Notes under the pieces: model-generated
The model's input: only the letters and a program-made list of their open reading frames with translations
The model's database searches: none
Told to the model about the DNA's origin: nothing
NCBI GenBank assembly: GCA_017163975.1
Contig: JAFFSR010000008.1
Location: 1,063,501-1,127,500, forward strand
Length of the DNA: 64,000 bases
DNA from: Anastatus disparis
Taxonomy: Eukaryota; Arthropoda; Insecta; Hymenoptera; Eupelmidae
Direction: 5' to 3'
Program-made: the position numbers and the translations under genes
Shown: one piece after another, positions 36,962 through 48,179 of the stretch
How positions within the stretch are numbered: position 1 is the stretch's first letter
How the letters are laid out: every line of letters starts with the position of its first letter

Positions 36962-38070
36962 TTTATTCATTAAAAAAAGTTTGTTGTAAAAATAACTAAA
37001 ATCAAAATTATTTTGAATTATTTTTAATAATTGTATTCTTCAATTTATTTACAGTTGTTTATGGTTATTCGCAGTATCTACATTTAAATAATGTATAAAT
37101 GATAATAAACAACCCACACAGCATGAAATATTTATGGAAGCTTCCTGGAACATTGGCAGCGAAGATTTGAAATATTTTAGGAATCTTCCATGGAATATTC
37201 CTGTAATATTCGTATGTCCTTGATTCTTCCTACATTGGAATATTCCATGGAATATTGCTGGAAGATTCTAAGAATATTTCATTGGAAGATCTAGGATATC
37301 TCAGATCTTTTATTGAAATATTTCAGGAATCTTGCAGGAATATTTCATGAAATATTCCGTTTGAACATTCATTGAAATTTTCCGGAATATGGAAACGGTA
37401 GATTTAAAACATTTTATGAACCTTTCATGGAATATAAACGAAAGATCTAAAGAATCTTTCATGGAATATGCACGAAAGATTTAACGAATTTTTCATGAAA
37501 TATTCCATGAAATATTTCTGGAAGATTTTAGAAATCTATCGTAAAATATTCCGTGGAATATTTATGGAAGATTCGCAGAATATTGGCACGGAAGATTTGG
37601 AATATTTCAGGAATCTTCCGTGAAATATTCCTGTCATATTCGTATGTCCTTGATTCTTCCTACATTGAAATAATCCATGGAATACTCTTGAGAGATTTGA
37701 AGAATATAAAAATGGAAGGTTTGGGTAATCTCTCATCTTTCATGAAATGTTCCTGGAAGATTTTTGGAAAATGTGAAATGCTGTGAGGGGATGGTATATA
37801 TATTATATAATAACACATTACACTTATACATCAATACATATACGCATACATAAACCTTTAGTTATAAAATCGCATTTAAATATTCGCTTCGGCTATGCAA
37901 ATCAAAGTGCTGATACCCTTTCGCTTTTATAGTAAGTGAGGTATCTTTCAACCGCTTGGGGATAAAACTCCCATTTAACATACATCCCCTTATCGGCGTC
38001 ACTGGAAACCTTTCGTAACGTTCCGCGCAATCTTCCAACGAAAACTTCATGGAATCATTCTAGAATCTTA

Positions 38071-38281
38071 TAAGGCGACTTTGGATTTTAGGTTAGGTTT
38101 TATTTTTGAGTTTACAAATTACTCTTTTAATATGTAAAATTATTCAGATTTTTTAATTTTCCACCATTCTACGGATTATAATAAATGGTGGAAAATTAAA
38201 AAATTCAAAAAATTTTAGAAACTGAAAGAGTAATTTGTAAACTACAAAATAAAATTGAACCGTACTTCCGTAGTCGCCTTA
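38071..38281. mobile_element. Small MITE with TAAGGCGACT ends
   Basis: About 211 bp. TAAGGCGACT at 38071 and AGTCGCCTTA at 38272 are perfect inverted ends. Inner arms: GAGTTTACAAATTACTCTTT, answered by AAAGAGTAATTTGTAAAC; and TTTTCCACCATT, answered by AATGGTGGAAAA. The target duplication is unclear because the next MITE starts in its right end. Confidence 0.75.
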
Positions 38282-38715
38282 AGAGGCGGTCGGAACCAAA
38301 TCGGTGACTTGTGGTATATATCAAGTCAGCATTTTTCGCTTTACGATAATATTTTGTATATTTTTATGGCTTAAACTATTTTAAATTATTCTTTATATAT
38401 ATGACTAGAGGAAATGACTATATTTTTACCATATGAATAAGTTAATAAATTATTATAAGCATTTATTACAAATATCAAACTGACTTGACATATACCGCAT
38501 GCAAAAAACTGTCGTGTCGATTGTTCGGTGGCATTTTTCGCTTTATAACAATATTTTGTATATTTTTGTGGCTTTAACTATTTTAAATTATTCTTTATAT
38601 ACATGACTAGAGGAAATGACTATATTTTTACCATATTAATATATGAATAAATTATTATAAGCATTTATTACAAGCACCGAACTAAGTCACCGATTTGGTT
38701 CCGACCGCCTCTTAA
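38279..38715. mobile_element. TTAA-flanked MITE (piggyBac-like), family B copy 1
   Basis: Bounded by TTAA at 38279-38282 and 38712-38715. The ends GAGGCGGTCGGAACCAAATC and GATTTGGTTCCGACCGCCTC are perfect inverted copies, and GGTGACTT continues the symmetry. The interior has two similar halves (TTTTCGCTTTA..AATATTTTGTATATTTTT). 437 bp including the TTAAs. Copy 2 is at 59472-59908. Confidence 0.9.
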
Positions 38716-38722
38716 GCAATAT

Positions 38723-39480
38723 TCTACTGGAAGATTACTGTAATCTTTGCGTAAAATATTTCGTGGAATATTTACGGAAGATTTATGTAATATTTCGTGG
38801 AATATTTACGGAAGATTTATGTAATATTTCGCTGTACGATTTAAAAGTTTTTAGGAATCTTCCAGTGAAATGTTTTTGGAATCTTTCTGAAATCTTTAAT
38901 GAAATATTCCACTGGAAGATTACTTAAATCTTTTTGTGGAATATTTCGTTGACTATTTATGGAAGACTTATGTTATATTCCACTGTACGATTTGAAAGTT
39001 TTTTGGAATCTTCCAGTGAAATGTTTATGGAATCTTTCTGAAATCTTTCATAAAATATTCCACTGGAAGGATACTTGAATATTTCTGTGGAACATTTCGT
39101 GGAATATTTATGGAAGATTTATGTAATATTCCGCTGTACGATTTTAATGTTTATCGGAATCTTTCTGAAATCTTTCATGAATTATTCCATCGGAAGATTA
39201 CTTTAATCTTTCTGTGAAATGTTTCGTGGAATATTTATAGAAGATTTATCTAATATTTCGCTGTACGATTTTAAAGTTTTTTGAAATCTTCCAGTGAAAT
39301 GTTTATGGAATCTTTCTGAAATCTTTCATGAAATATCCCACTGGAAGATTACTTAAATCTTTCTGTGGAATATTTAGTTGACCAGTTATGAAAGATTTAT
39401 GTAATTATCCGCTGTGCGATTTTAAAGTTTATCGGAATTTTCCAGCGAAATGTTTATGGAATCTTTCTGGAATCTTTCAT
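38723..39480 (+). repeat. Tandem array of ~150-bp units, five copies
   Basis: The marker GCTGTACGAT recurs at about 38831, 38982, 39133, 39260 and 39411: spacings 151, 151, 127 and 151, so one unit has a 24-bp deletion. Each unit also has GGAATCTTCCAGTGAAATG and CACTGGAAGATTACTT. Confidence 0.85.
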
Positions 39481-39900
39481 GAAATATTTTACTGGAATAT
39501 TCATAAACATTACATGGAATATTTTATGCAATATTTCAGAAATCTTTCGTGAATATTACATGGAATATTTCGAAAAAGTTTTCAAACATTCCTTTGAAAT
39601 ATTCCTGAAATATTCCTGGAAGCTTTCAATGGAAGATTCCAGTGGAATATTCTGAAATATTCCGTGAAATCTTTCAATAATCTGCATGAAAGGTTCCATT
39701 GAAATATTCCAGTAGAATAATTCGAAATATTTCAGTGAAATCTTCCATACTATGTGAAAACCATTATTTATTTCTAGCCTAACGCTTTTTTATTGTTATT
39801 TACAGTTTTCAATATTTTCTTATAATCATTTGTTTATTCACAGCATTATTCTACTTTTACAAAATAATTTTCATACAAGGTGATAAAATATTTTACTATA

Positions 39901-39904
<4 letters not shown>

Positions 39905-39946
<42 letters not shown>
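39905..39946. repeat. (AT)n microsatellite
   Basis: TA dinucleotides directly before the TIR element at 39949; they probably supplied the TA target. Confidence 0.95.
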
Positions 39947-39949
<3 letters not shown>

Positions 39950-40498
39950 GGTGTCCCTTATTTACCAATGTTTTTTTTTCGTTGTGCCGCCCCTAGATCT
40001 TTAATTTATGCTAAAAATGAAGATTCTACTCGGAAAAAGTGAGAAAAAGACGTTTTAAACTGTGCCTATTTCGCAAAACGAGATTTTAGTCCACGTATAC
40101 GCATTATACTTAATCTAACGTATTTCATTTCTCTACTATGTTAAAAAAGAGCTTTAAACAGTTCAACTATTAGATTTTTTTTATGTAAAATTTAGCATAA
40201 GAACGAAGTTTTACTTATTTTAGATCAAAACGTACATATAGTAAGGTAAGAGACACTTTTGCATTAATTAAGGTCAGTTTTTTAAATTATTTTTTGCTTT
40301 TTTGATTAATAATGAAAGTTATTTATGATTTGCCTGATTATTTTGAGTGATAATTTTCAAAAAATAGACATAAAAATTCACAACAATTATAAATTAACAT
40401 ATTTTGTACATTATGAAATTTCTAAGATTGTTTTCAAAAACAATTTTTGTTTACAATAGTTGGTTTAAGCGTATGATAATATTTTTTTTATAATATTA

Positions 40499-40726
40499 GG
40501 GGTAACCGGGGTAAATTGGACCCATGGGACAAACCAGACCCGCATTACTTTATATGAATATACGTAAATATTAGAAGATTAAAACTAAATAAAAAAACTT
40601 TAGCAATAAAAGTAATTCAATGTAACAATATTAAAATCTTATTGGTCAAATAAAAATTTACTATATTTTTACATAAAGTGATGCCGGTCCGATTTCCCCG
40701 GGGGTCCGATTTACCCCGATTTCCCC
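40499..40726. mobile_element. MITE with GGGGTAACCGGGGTAAATTGG ends, TA flanks
   Basis: 228 bp. The left end reads GGGGTAACCGGGGTAAATTG then GACCC; the right mirrors it with GGGTCCGATTTACCCCGATT then TCCCC. TA flanks at 40497-40498 and 40727-40728. The GC-rich ends stand out in the AT background. It lies inside the 39949-41931 element, so it is younger. Confidence 0.82.
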
Positions 40727-40749
40727 TACCTTCGATGTATTCAAGTTTT

Positions 40750-41316
40750 TAATTAATTTATTAAAAAACTGTACGATTATGCTGACATTGATTCTTTAGT
40801 ATCCAATGCTGCCTTAGAAAAGATCAAAAGGCATTTATGGTACTTAGCCCCTGAGGCAAGTGCTATTTCATTTTTTGATGATGCTTTATCTTTTGAAGTC
40901 AGATGTCAGATGGTTTTATCGTTAGAAAAAGACTTTTACACTGATGATTTACCTCCGAAAAAATACATAATTAATAATCCTACAGATTTAAAAAATTTTA
41001 AAATTCTAGAATTAGATCACTCTTATTTTTTGATAGATTTAATATTAACAAAAACTTTTTGTACACTGATTGTAAGACTTGGTCTACTAATAATGATTAT
41101 TTAAAAGGCTTAGAGATTGTTAAAAATTTACGTGTTGTAAATGATGCTGCTGAAAGAGCTGTAAAACTTACCGAAGATTATATAAACAGAACCAAGAATG
41201 AAGATCAGAAATTATTCTTGATACAAAATGTATGCCAATTTCGTAAAGATTTTGAAGATGCTAATAAGCAAACAATTGTAAAAAAAATAAAATTGCAGGA
41301 AAAAGATGATAATTGA
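40750..41316 (+). pseudogene. Unrecognised transposon protein fragment (NDAAER motif)
   Basis: Two overlapping frames read as one protein. From about 40770: YDYADIDSLVSNAALEKIKR, HLWYLAPEASAISFFDDALS, FEVRCQMVLSLEKDFYTDDL. After a frame change near 41045-41070 it continues in the second frame: LKGLEIVKNLRVVNDAAERA, then VKLTEDYINRTKNEDQKLFL and CQFRKDFEDANKQTIVKK. I recall proteins with a W-YL-E start and an 'NDxAERG' motif from arthropod and cnidarian genomes as uncharacterised, transposon-like families. That is recollection and not a search. As the only coding in a TIR element it is the best candidate for a transposase C-terminal part. No start codon or catalytic triad could be placed. Confidence 0.5.
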
Positions 41317-41933
41317 AACTTTATCAAAACAACAAAAATTTTAATAAATTTTATTGCTTTATAATGACTATATTTGTTTTTATTTAATATTATATATTTT
41401 TTGAGAATTTTGGTGAATTTTACGAACACGCCCATTCGCTTTCACGTGTTTCCGACATTTTGAAATATACAAAGTATGTTGATTCATTCGTTTTGTGAAT
41501 TTTCATATCTAATATTCTAAAAATTATTACTCAAAATAATCAGACAAATCATAAATAACATTCATTATTAATAAAAAACAAATAATCATTAAAAAAACTG
41601 ACCTTAACTGATGTAAAAGTGTCTCTTACCTTACTATATGTACGTTTTGATTTAAAATGAGTAAAAATTCGAATTCTATGCCAAATTTTACATGAAAAAA
41701 TGTAATAGTTGAACTGTTTAAAGCTCTTTTTAAACATAGTAGAGAAATGAAATACGTTAGATTAAGTATAACGCGTATACGTAGACTAAAATCTCGTTTT
41801 GCGAAATAGGCACGGTTTAAAACGTCTTTTTCTCACTTTTTCCGAGTAAAATCTTCATTTTTTAGCATAAATTAAAGATCCAGGGGGCGGCACAACGAAA
41901 AAAAAAAAACATTGGTAAATAAGGGACACCCTA

Positions 41934-44159
41934 ATATATATATATGTTTCATTTCACAAAAAAATTTCAACATCAAAACTAATTCTCTAATGTGAAGAAT
42001 AAAAAATTAAATTGGTATAATTTTGAAATTTTGATATGGGAATACTTTTTATAAATAACTTTTTAATAATTTTGAATAATGGTAAATTTTTTAAATAACT
42101 TGTGGTATTGAATGCTAATTAAATTTAGTTTTAACATGAAGTTAATTATTTAAGTTGGAAATGTATTCAATAAAATAATATAACTATTCATAAGTTATCA
42201 CTTAATTTTTCAAACTTTTTATTCATAGTTGACAATTATATTGAATGAATGATTCTCATTTTAATAGTTTTTATAAGATATTATGTAAATTTTATAAATA
42301 TAAATTATTTAAGGAGATGTAAAATGGACAGCACACTTCCACCCATAAATATTTATTATATTTCCATTGTATTTTAAAATTTTGAATAAATAGATGCATT
42401 AACATGCAGTATGTATCACGAAGATTATTCAGTTAAATTTTTACAGAAAACTATTCATTACTTATTAAGAAGTTTGGGTTCCAATATTATTAACTAAAAT
42501 TTTTCCATTTGGAATCAGAAATTTAAATATCTTGAAAACTAATGATTGGAATAATTTAAAAATTCAAATAAATAATCATCACGAGACATACTACAAATTA
42601 ATACATTCCTTTTATGGAAATTTAGCAATAGAATGGAGAGACAGTTAATTTTTTTATCTTCTTATAGTAAAATATAATCAAACTTTGACAACAAATTTAA
42701 CATAATGAAATAATTGTACTTTCAATGATTTGTATCATGATTAACACAAATTATAGAGTGATATTACAGAATATTATTTTTTTCCGCATTCATAATAAAT
42801 GTTTCGCAAATAATAAGTAAATTTTCTTTTGAAATATTTACTTTTTTAGGGGAAATACTACTTCTATCTAGACAGTTCATACATATAAATGCATAATTAT
42901 AGACATAATCAGAAACATTTATTCATATTTTATATATTGTCCTATCTTTATAATTGACTATTAAAAAAATTTAATATCTAATAAATAATTTTTTTAAATT
43001 GTATTTCATAAAATTTATGTTCAAACGATATTAAAAAAAATATTTTTATATCATGTAATTATAATTTTTCAAATGAGGTAATTTGATATTTTTTAAAAAT
43101 TAATGTTTCTCTTATTAAAAATATTATTGCTTCAATGAAATGAATTGCTAACAATTTTTATATAAATCACAATTCATTTAAATATAAACACGTGTACAAA
43201 TGAAAATGTAATTAAGGTTAAATGAATGTTATTTATAAAAAATTGTTAACAAGTAACTTTTTAAATAATATATTTTCATGAAAACTAATTTAAATACCTC
43301 ATCCTCTGAATGATAACTGAATACAATTTTAATTTAATAAATTTAGTTATACAATTATAAATATATAATATTTATATAACTGTTCATCAAATAAAATTAT
43401 TATTTTTTCAATATATATATATATTAAAAAAATAATTATAACAATAGATTGTAGTTAAATAAAAATGTTTATTTTAATAATTATAGCGTTGAAATTTATT
43501 TTGATGAAAATGTTGATTGACATTTACAGTATTATTTTAACTATTTTTGAAAAGTTACTTGTCATCAATTAAAAAATATTAAATTTTCCAAATTAATAAT
43601 CTATTAATGTCAAGAATTTTCTAAAAATTATAATATTTATGAAATGCAAACCTTACTTGTGATACATACACTTTGTAATATTTGTATCTCATTAAATTTT
43701 TATATTAGATGCAAAAAGGATTGTTAAGTAATTGCAAATAGTTATTTTTTTATTCCGAAATATTCGAATTTAAAATTAACTAAAATGTTGTATTTTAATC
43801 TTATGATTTTTTCTATTTAAATTTTGTATTTCATATATATATAAAATACATTTGTGAAGATATTTTTATTAGAAATCAATACGAATTTCTTTCAAGCATG
43901 TTTTACTTATAAATTAATTTCATAATTCAAATTCATGGTCATATGTTGAGGTCTGGAAATTATAGTTGTAACTCAGTACCCAGTTCTCAGTTTATTTACA
44001 TCAAATATCGTACTATCTTTGTTTTTTTAATGGCAGTAGAGTGAGAAATAGTCACTTGAAATAATTTATAAGCTTTTTTACTTTAAGCACATGTGTACAT
44101 ATATTTTTATATTATGTTTCATCAAATTATTTCCAATTTTATTCAGTACTCAAAATTCA
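41934..44159. other. Very AT-rich stretch, nothing recognised
   Basis: About 2.2 kb with no ORF, tandem or inverted repeat of note. A short TATATA run lies at 43410-43426. Confidence 0.5.
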
Positions 44160-44333
44160 ATTAATTAATTTTTATTTACTTAAAATTAGTCATTGATACA
44201 TAATAATATAATAAAAGAAAATTCATCTAAGCGACGTTAGGAGCGGAAAACTTCAATATAATTAATACCTGTTCACGTAAAACCCAATAAATTGTGTAAC
44301 GATTTTCAACAGTTGATAAATATAATATAAATC

Positions 44334-44394
<61 letters not shown>

Positions 44395-45232
44395 ATTTTA
44401 AATTTCTAATCATTTATTTAAAACTCAAAAGTAAAAAAGTAACTATTTTAAAACGAAATATGGAAAATAAACATGTATCGTTTTAATCCTTGAATATCAC
44501 GAATTTAAATATTAACTATTAGTAATTTTAAAGAGTTATATATTATATAAATAATTCTATATTTAATAATTTTCAATTTTAGTAACAGGAAAAGCCGCAC
44601 GAAAAGAGGTTAATAATTGCATTTTCTGCGAAATATTGCCCTTGAATCGAGTAGGTGAAAGATCAGTCTAAATACCAAAAAAAAGGCAGTAAGCATCGCA
44701 AATTTATGCTCTTACTTCATAATATAATAGTACCAACATGGGTCCCTAAAATTCAAGCTATAGTACTAATTGAAATTATATCGTCACTCTTTTTTTAAGT
44801 ACCTTAATACATAAATTAGATATACTTGATTTAGAACCTATTTTAACAATACTTTCTTTTCTCCGTGCAGTTGTTAGTTCTAGTAAACGTCAAATACTGT
44901 TTTCGATTATTTCATGGTTCGTGATTGAAACACGTGATTAAAAAGAAAAAATTCGTATTATATTTTTTCATTTATTCAAATGCAATTTAGTAGAACAAAT
45001 TCTTAATTCATCAAGATATAATTTGTATTTAAACAATTTTTATGCACATTGTAACTTTAATTATTCTTTTTTATAAAAATAGAAAAATTTAATTTAGTAC
45101 AAAACTACAATATCACAATTCATAAGTTGCGTCAATTCTTTTTTATTTTAAAATTGGCTAATTAATACATAATAATATAATATATGAAAATTCAACCGAG
45201 CAACGTTAGGAGCGAGGTATTTTTTGCTAGTT
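44160..45232 (+). repeat. Possible non-autonomous Helitron 3' region ending CTAGT
   Basis: AATAATATAATATATGAAAA, then TTCAACCGAGCAACGTTAGG and AGCGAGGTATTTTTTGCTAG with T next, ends at 45231. Insect Helitron 3' ends commonly read CCGAGCAACGCCGGG then CTAGT, which this resembles in decayed form. A related block, lacking CTAG, is at 44160-44250 (TAAGCGACGTTAGGAGCGG). An (AT)n run sits at 44338-44391. The 5' end is not located. Confidence 0.4.
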
Positions 45233-46172
45233 TATATTAAATTGATAATGTTCATTTTTTGCGTTTTTGATTTTCGCTCTATTTTTTATTTTTTCGTGCA
45301 TTTTCTCTTTTGCATGAAAAATTTTTCTTTCGTATGGGATGTCTGTATTTTTTAACTTAAAATACTTTTCCCATACTCTCGTTGGTTTTATGCCCATATG
45401 CAATTCAATTGGCGTAAAACCTGTTGTTTCATGGGTAGTTTCATTCATTATGCTCTGAATTTTTTGCATATATGAAGCCCATGATTTATGTGATTCATTT
45501 ACATATGTTCTAAAGAATCTGCCCAATTCAAGATGGATTCTTTCCACTATGTTACTTTATGGATGTCTTATGCTAGAGTAAATAATTTTAATGTTTCCAT
45601 CATTCAGCTTTTTTATCCATTTTTGGACGTAAATTGGGTACCATGGTCAGTCATTATTGACTGTGGTTTACCATGATTCGATACATAATCATTAAAAAAT
45701 TTTCTAATCGTTGTTAATGTATTGGCCATCTTTGATAGGGTACATTACAACGTATTTAAAAAATACATCTATGGATGTTAGTATATACTTATCACCTCCT
45801 ATAGATGTTGGCAGAGGATCATAAAAGTCAATTGATATCTCATTTTTATTATTGACTATAATTAGTTGCATTTCTGCATTATATTTAACGGTTAAATACT
45901 TTGTCTTTTGACATGTTAAGCAAAGTTTTAAAGAGTTATAAACGTGCTTTTTTACTAATATTACCGTAAAAATTATGAATTTCAATTATTAAATCTTTTG
46001 ACAATGATTCAGGTATTATTATTTGTGAACCTGCTTCACTTATTTTATATAATAAGTTATTTTCACATTTATAATGATTTTTTATCGCATCATTAGTATT
46101 ATTATTTAATTTGTTTTTTGCTCTGATGCAATATGCATCATCTTCTTGAGCTTTCGTCAACCTTTTTAGCAA
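45227..46172 (-). pseudogene. gypsy-2 integrase (N-terminal and core)
   Basis: Integrase joins the cDNA to the genome. Frames run from 46172 down. First is the segment after RNase H, ending NNLLYKISEAGSQIIIPE and IEIHNFYGN (zinc-finger region). Then come the Cys pair CLTCQKTK near 45915, IDFYDPLPTSIGGDKYILTS (first catalytic Asp) near 45825, and TDHGTQF (second Asp) near 45640. SNIVERIHLELGRFFRTYVN holds the Glu near 45545. It ends HETTGFTPIELHMGIKPTRV and HYQFNIN, with a stop at 45227 right at the possible Helitron edge. Stops and frame changes near 45550, 45700 and 45940 disable it. The C-terminal tail is missing here and may be the fragment at 26245-26560. Confidence 0.85.
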
Positions 46173-46179
46173 TTTTTCT

Positions 46180-46790
46180 AATTGTTTATTTACTTTTAAT
46201 TCGTTTTTAATATTGGCTATTAATATTTCATTTTCATCATATTCTGGTTTATTCGATGTTTGTCTGCTTAAGAAATCTGCAGCTGCATTTATCTTTCCAG
46301 GTATATATTCTGGTTTTATATTAAAGTCTTGAATGGATAAAGCCCATCTTCTTAACCTATAATTGTTAAATTTTCATTTATTTAGGAAAGTGATGGCTTC
46401 ATGATCTGTTCTGACCATAATTTCTTTGGCACCTCTGAGATATGTGTCCAATTTATGTAAGGACCATACCACAGCTAATAACTCTTTTTCGGCAGTGAAG
46501 TAATTTAATTCACTACCTTTTAGAGTTCTGCTTATGAAACAGACTATATTTTCACGATTATATTCATCTAATTGCGATAAAATCGCTGCTATTGCATAAT
46601 CGCTTGCATCCGTCGTTAATATGAACGGTTTATTTATACTTACGAATTTTAAAATTATGTTTTCATCAAAAAGCTACTTTATGTTTTTAAAGGCTTTTTG
46701 CTGTCTTGCCCCCCATTCATAAGGCAAATTTTTTCTTAATAAACTTATTTATGGTAAAATTTCATTTGCATAACCTATTGCGAATTTTGT
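46180..46790 (-). pseudogene. gypsy-2 RNase H
   Basis: RNase H degrades the RNA strand of the RNA-DNA hybrid. The minus-strand frame reads FILTTDASDYAIAAILSQLD (first Asp) near 46620, ISRTLKGSELNYFTAEKELL (Glu) near 46520, MVRTDHEAITFLNK (Asp) near 46410, then a stop followed by NNYRLRRWALSIQDFNI and INAAADFLSRQ (last Asp) near 46280. It continues directly from RT on the right and into integrase on the left. At least one in-frame stop (about 46378). Confidence 0.85.
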
Positions 46791-46798
46791 ATGAAAAT

Positions 46799-47574
46799 TT
46801 ATTTGTACAAAAATGCTTGTAATTCTTTTACACTCTTCGGTGTTTTAAAGTGTTTAATTGATTTAATTTTTCTTGGATCAGGTGTGATTCCTGTTGGAGT
46901 TATCCAATGTCCCAAAAATTCTATTTTTTGTTTTAAGAAATTTGATTTTTTTAAATTAAATGTAAGATTGTACTTAATTGCTTTCTGAAATAATTTCTTT
47001 AAATGACATAAATGTTCTTCAAATATAGGTGATCTTATGTGCAAATCATCTACAAATGCTAGTACAAATTCCTCCATATCTTTTATTACGTTATCTAGGT
47101 CTCTTAACAATGCGGCGCTGCTGGTTTTTATGCCAAATGCAGCTACATTGAATTCATATACCTTGTTGTCAATTTTAAATGCCGTACATTTTTTGCTTGG
47201 CTCGGTTAATTAAATTTGTTAGTACGAGCTAGTTAAATCTAGGCTAGACATGAAATTTTTTCTTTACATCTAAGAAAAATTTCATCGATTGAAGGTGGCG
47301 CTTCGTAATCATCAGTTATTTTTTCATTTAGTTTACGAGCATCTAAACACAGCCTTACAGTGCCATCTTTTTTTATAACTGTGACTATATAATTTATATA
47401 AGGGCTTTTTGATCTCCTTATAATTCCTAACTCTTCCATTTTTTCTATCTCTTTTAACACCTTATCTCTGTGATTTATTGGAATAGGGTAAGGTTTAGAA
47501 TAAAATGGATGATCATCTTTTAATTTGATATCATGCTGATATGACCTCAATAAACCTGGAGCCTTTCTAAACAC
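46799..47574 (-). pseudogene. gypsy-2 reverse transcriptase
   Basis: The RT of a Ty3/gypsy element. Piece 1 (47574-47239) has YSKPYPIPINHRDKVLKEIE, LGIIRRSKSPY and GTVRLCLDARKLNEKI, then DDYEAPPSIDEIF. Sequence between 47238 and 47111 is coding-like but shifted (SSLDLTS, HLA). Piece 2 (47110-46799) has the catalytic box AFVDDLHI near 47045, then HLCHLKKLFQKAIKYNLTFN, LGHWITPTGITPDPRKI and the thumb segment. The VDD box is intact, unlike gypsy-1. Frame changes near 47240 and 46800 break the enzyme. Confidence 0.87.
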
Positions 47575-47604
47575 TTTGCCATACTTTTGTATTAATACTA
47601 TTAA

Positions 47605-48176
47605 TTATGGTTTTTGGGTGATTGTGATATTATCACATCCGTTTATTTTATTATGAATCTCATCATTTGAGAGTTTAGTTATATTAAAATAATTTTCAGA
47701 ATTGAGAATTCGATAATTCTCGTTTTCTGTTATGAAGTTATATGAATTGTGGTCATTTTCGCCTTCATATACTTCTTTTATTTGCATAGCTGAGTGTGCT
47801 AAAGAATTTATTTTTTATTAGTTAAAGATAAATTTATATCTTTACTGTTAACTATTATTAATATCATTTCTAGCAATATATTTATAATCATGCCCAAAGC
47901 CTTTTGAGTATAATATCTGATGATAACATTTTTAACTAGTTTAGGAATTATTAGACATATTAATTTTATTTCTTCATTTTGAAATTTCGTTTTTAATAAA
48001 ATTTGCCTTTTTATTCTAGTAGTTTTAGTACCAGTTGCTGTTTTTATACATCTTCCTGTAACTGGCAATAGAGGGCAGTTTTTAAATGTTTCGTAATTTT
48101 TGAAATAAAATTGCTCAGATATGCAAGTAACTTCGCTACCTGTGTCAATTAAAGCTTTAATATTAATATTTTCCAA
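47605..48176 (-). pseudogene. gypsy-2 aspartic protease and linker
   Basis: The frame from 48176 begins MENINIKALIDTGSEVTCIS; DTGS is the active-site motif of retroviral-type aspartic proteases (residues 11-14). It continues with a flap-like stretch and ends at 47808. The next piece (47787-47608) is the Asn-rich linker to RT. The protease sits between gag and RT as usual for Ty3/gypsy. A second shift separates it from RT. Confidence 0.8.
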
Positions 48177-48179
48177 TTA

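Larger units (their letters stand above)
37111..39760. repeat. GGAATATTCC-rich complex repeat, interrupted by two MITEs
   Basis: Built of GGAATATTCC, GGAAGATT and AATCTTCC motifs throughout. The left part holds a 430-bp direct repeat (CGTATGTCCTTGATTCTTCC at 37211 and 37641). The right part is a ~150-bp tandem array (38723-39480). The outer ends are loosely mirrored (CACACAGCATGAAATATT and its counterpart TACTATGTG near 39755), so it may be one large repeat element. No gene. Confidence 0.7.
39949..41931. mobile_element. 1.98-kb DNA transposon with ~440-bp terminal inverted repeats
   Basis: The ends GGGTGTCCCTTATTTACCAA and TTGGTAAATAAGGGACACCC mirror each other, with TA at 39947-39948 and 41932-41933. 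The arms run to about 40385 and from about 41485, and include GAGCTTTAAACAGTTCAACT and AAAACGTACATATAGTAAGG with their complements. The middle has a protein remnant (40750-41316) and a nested MITE (40499-40726). I do not recognise the family. Confidence 0.85.
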
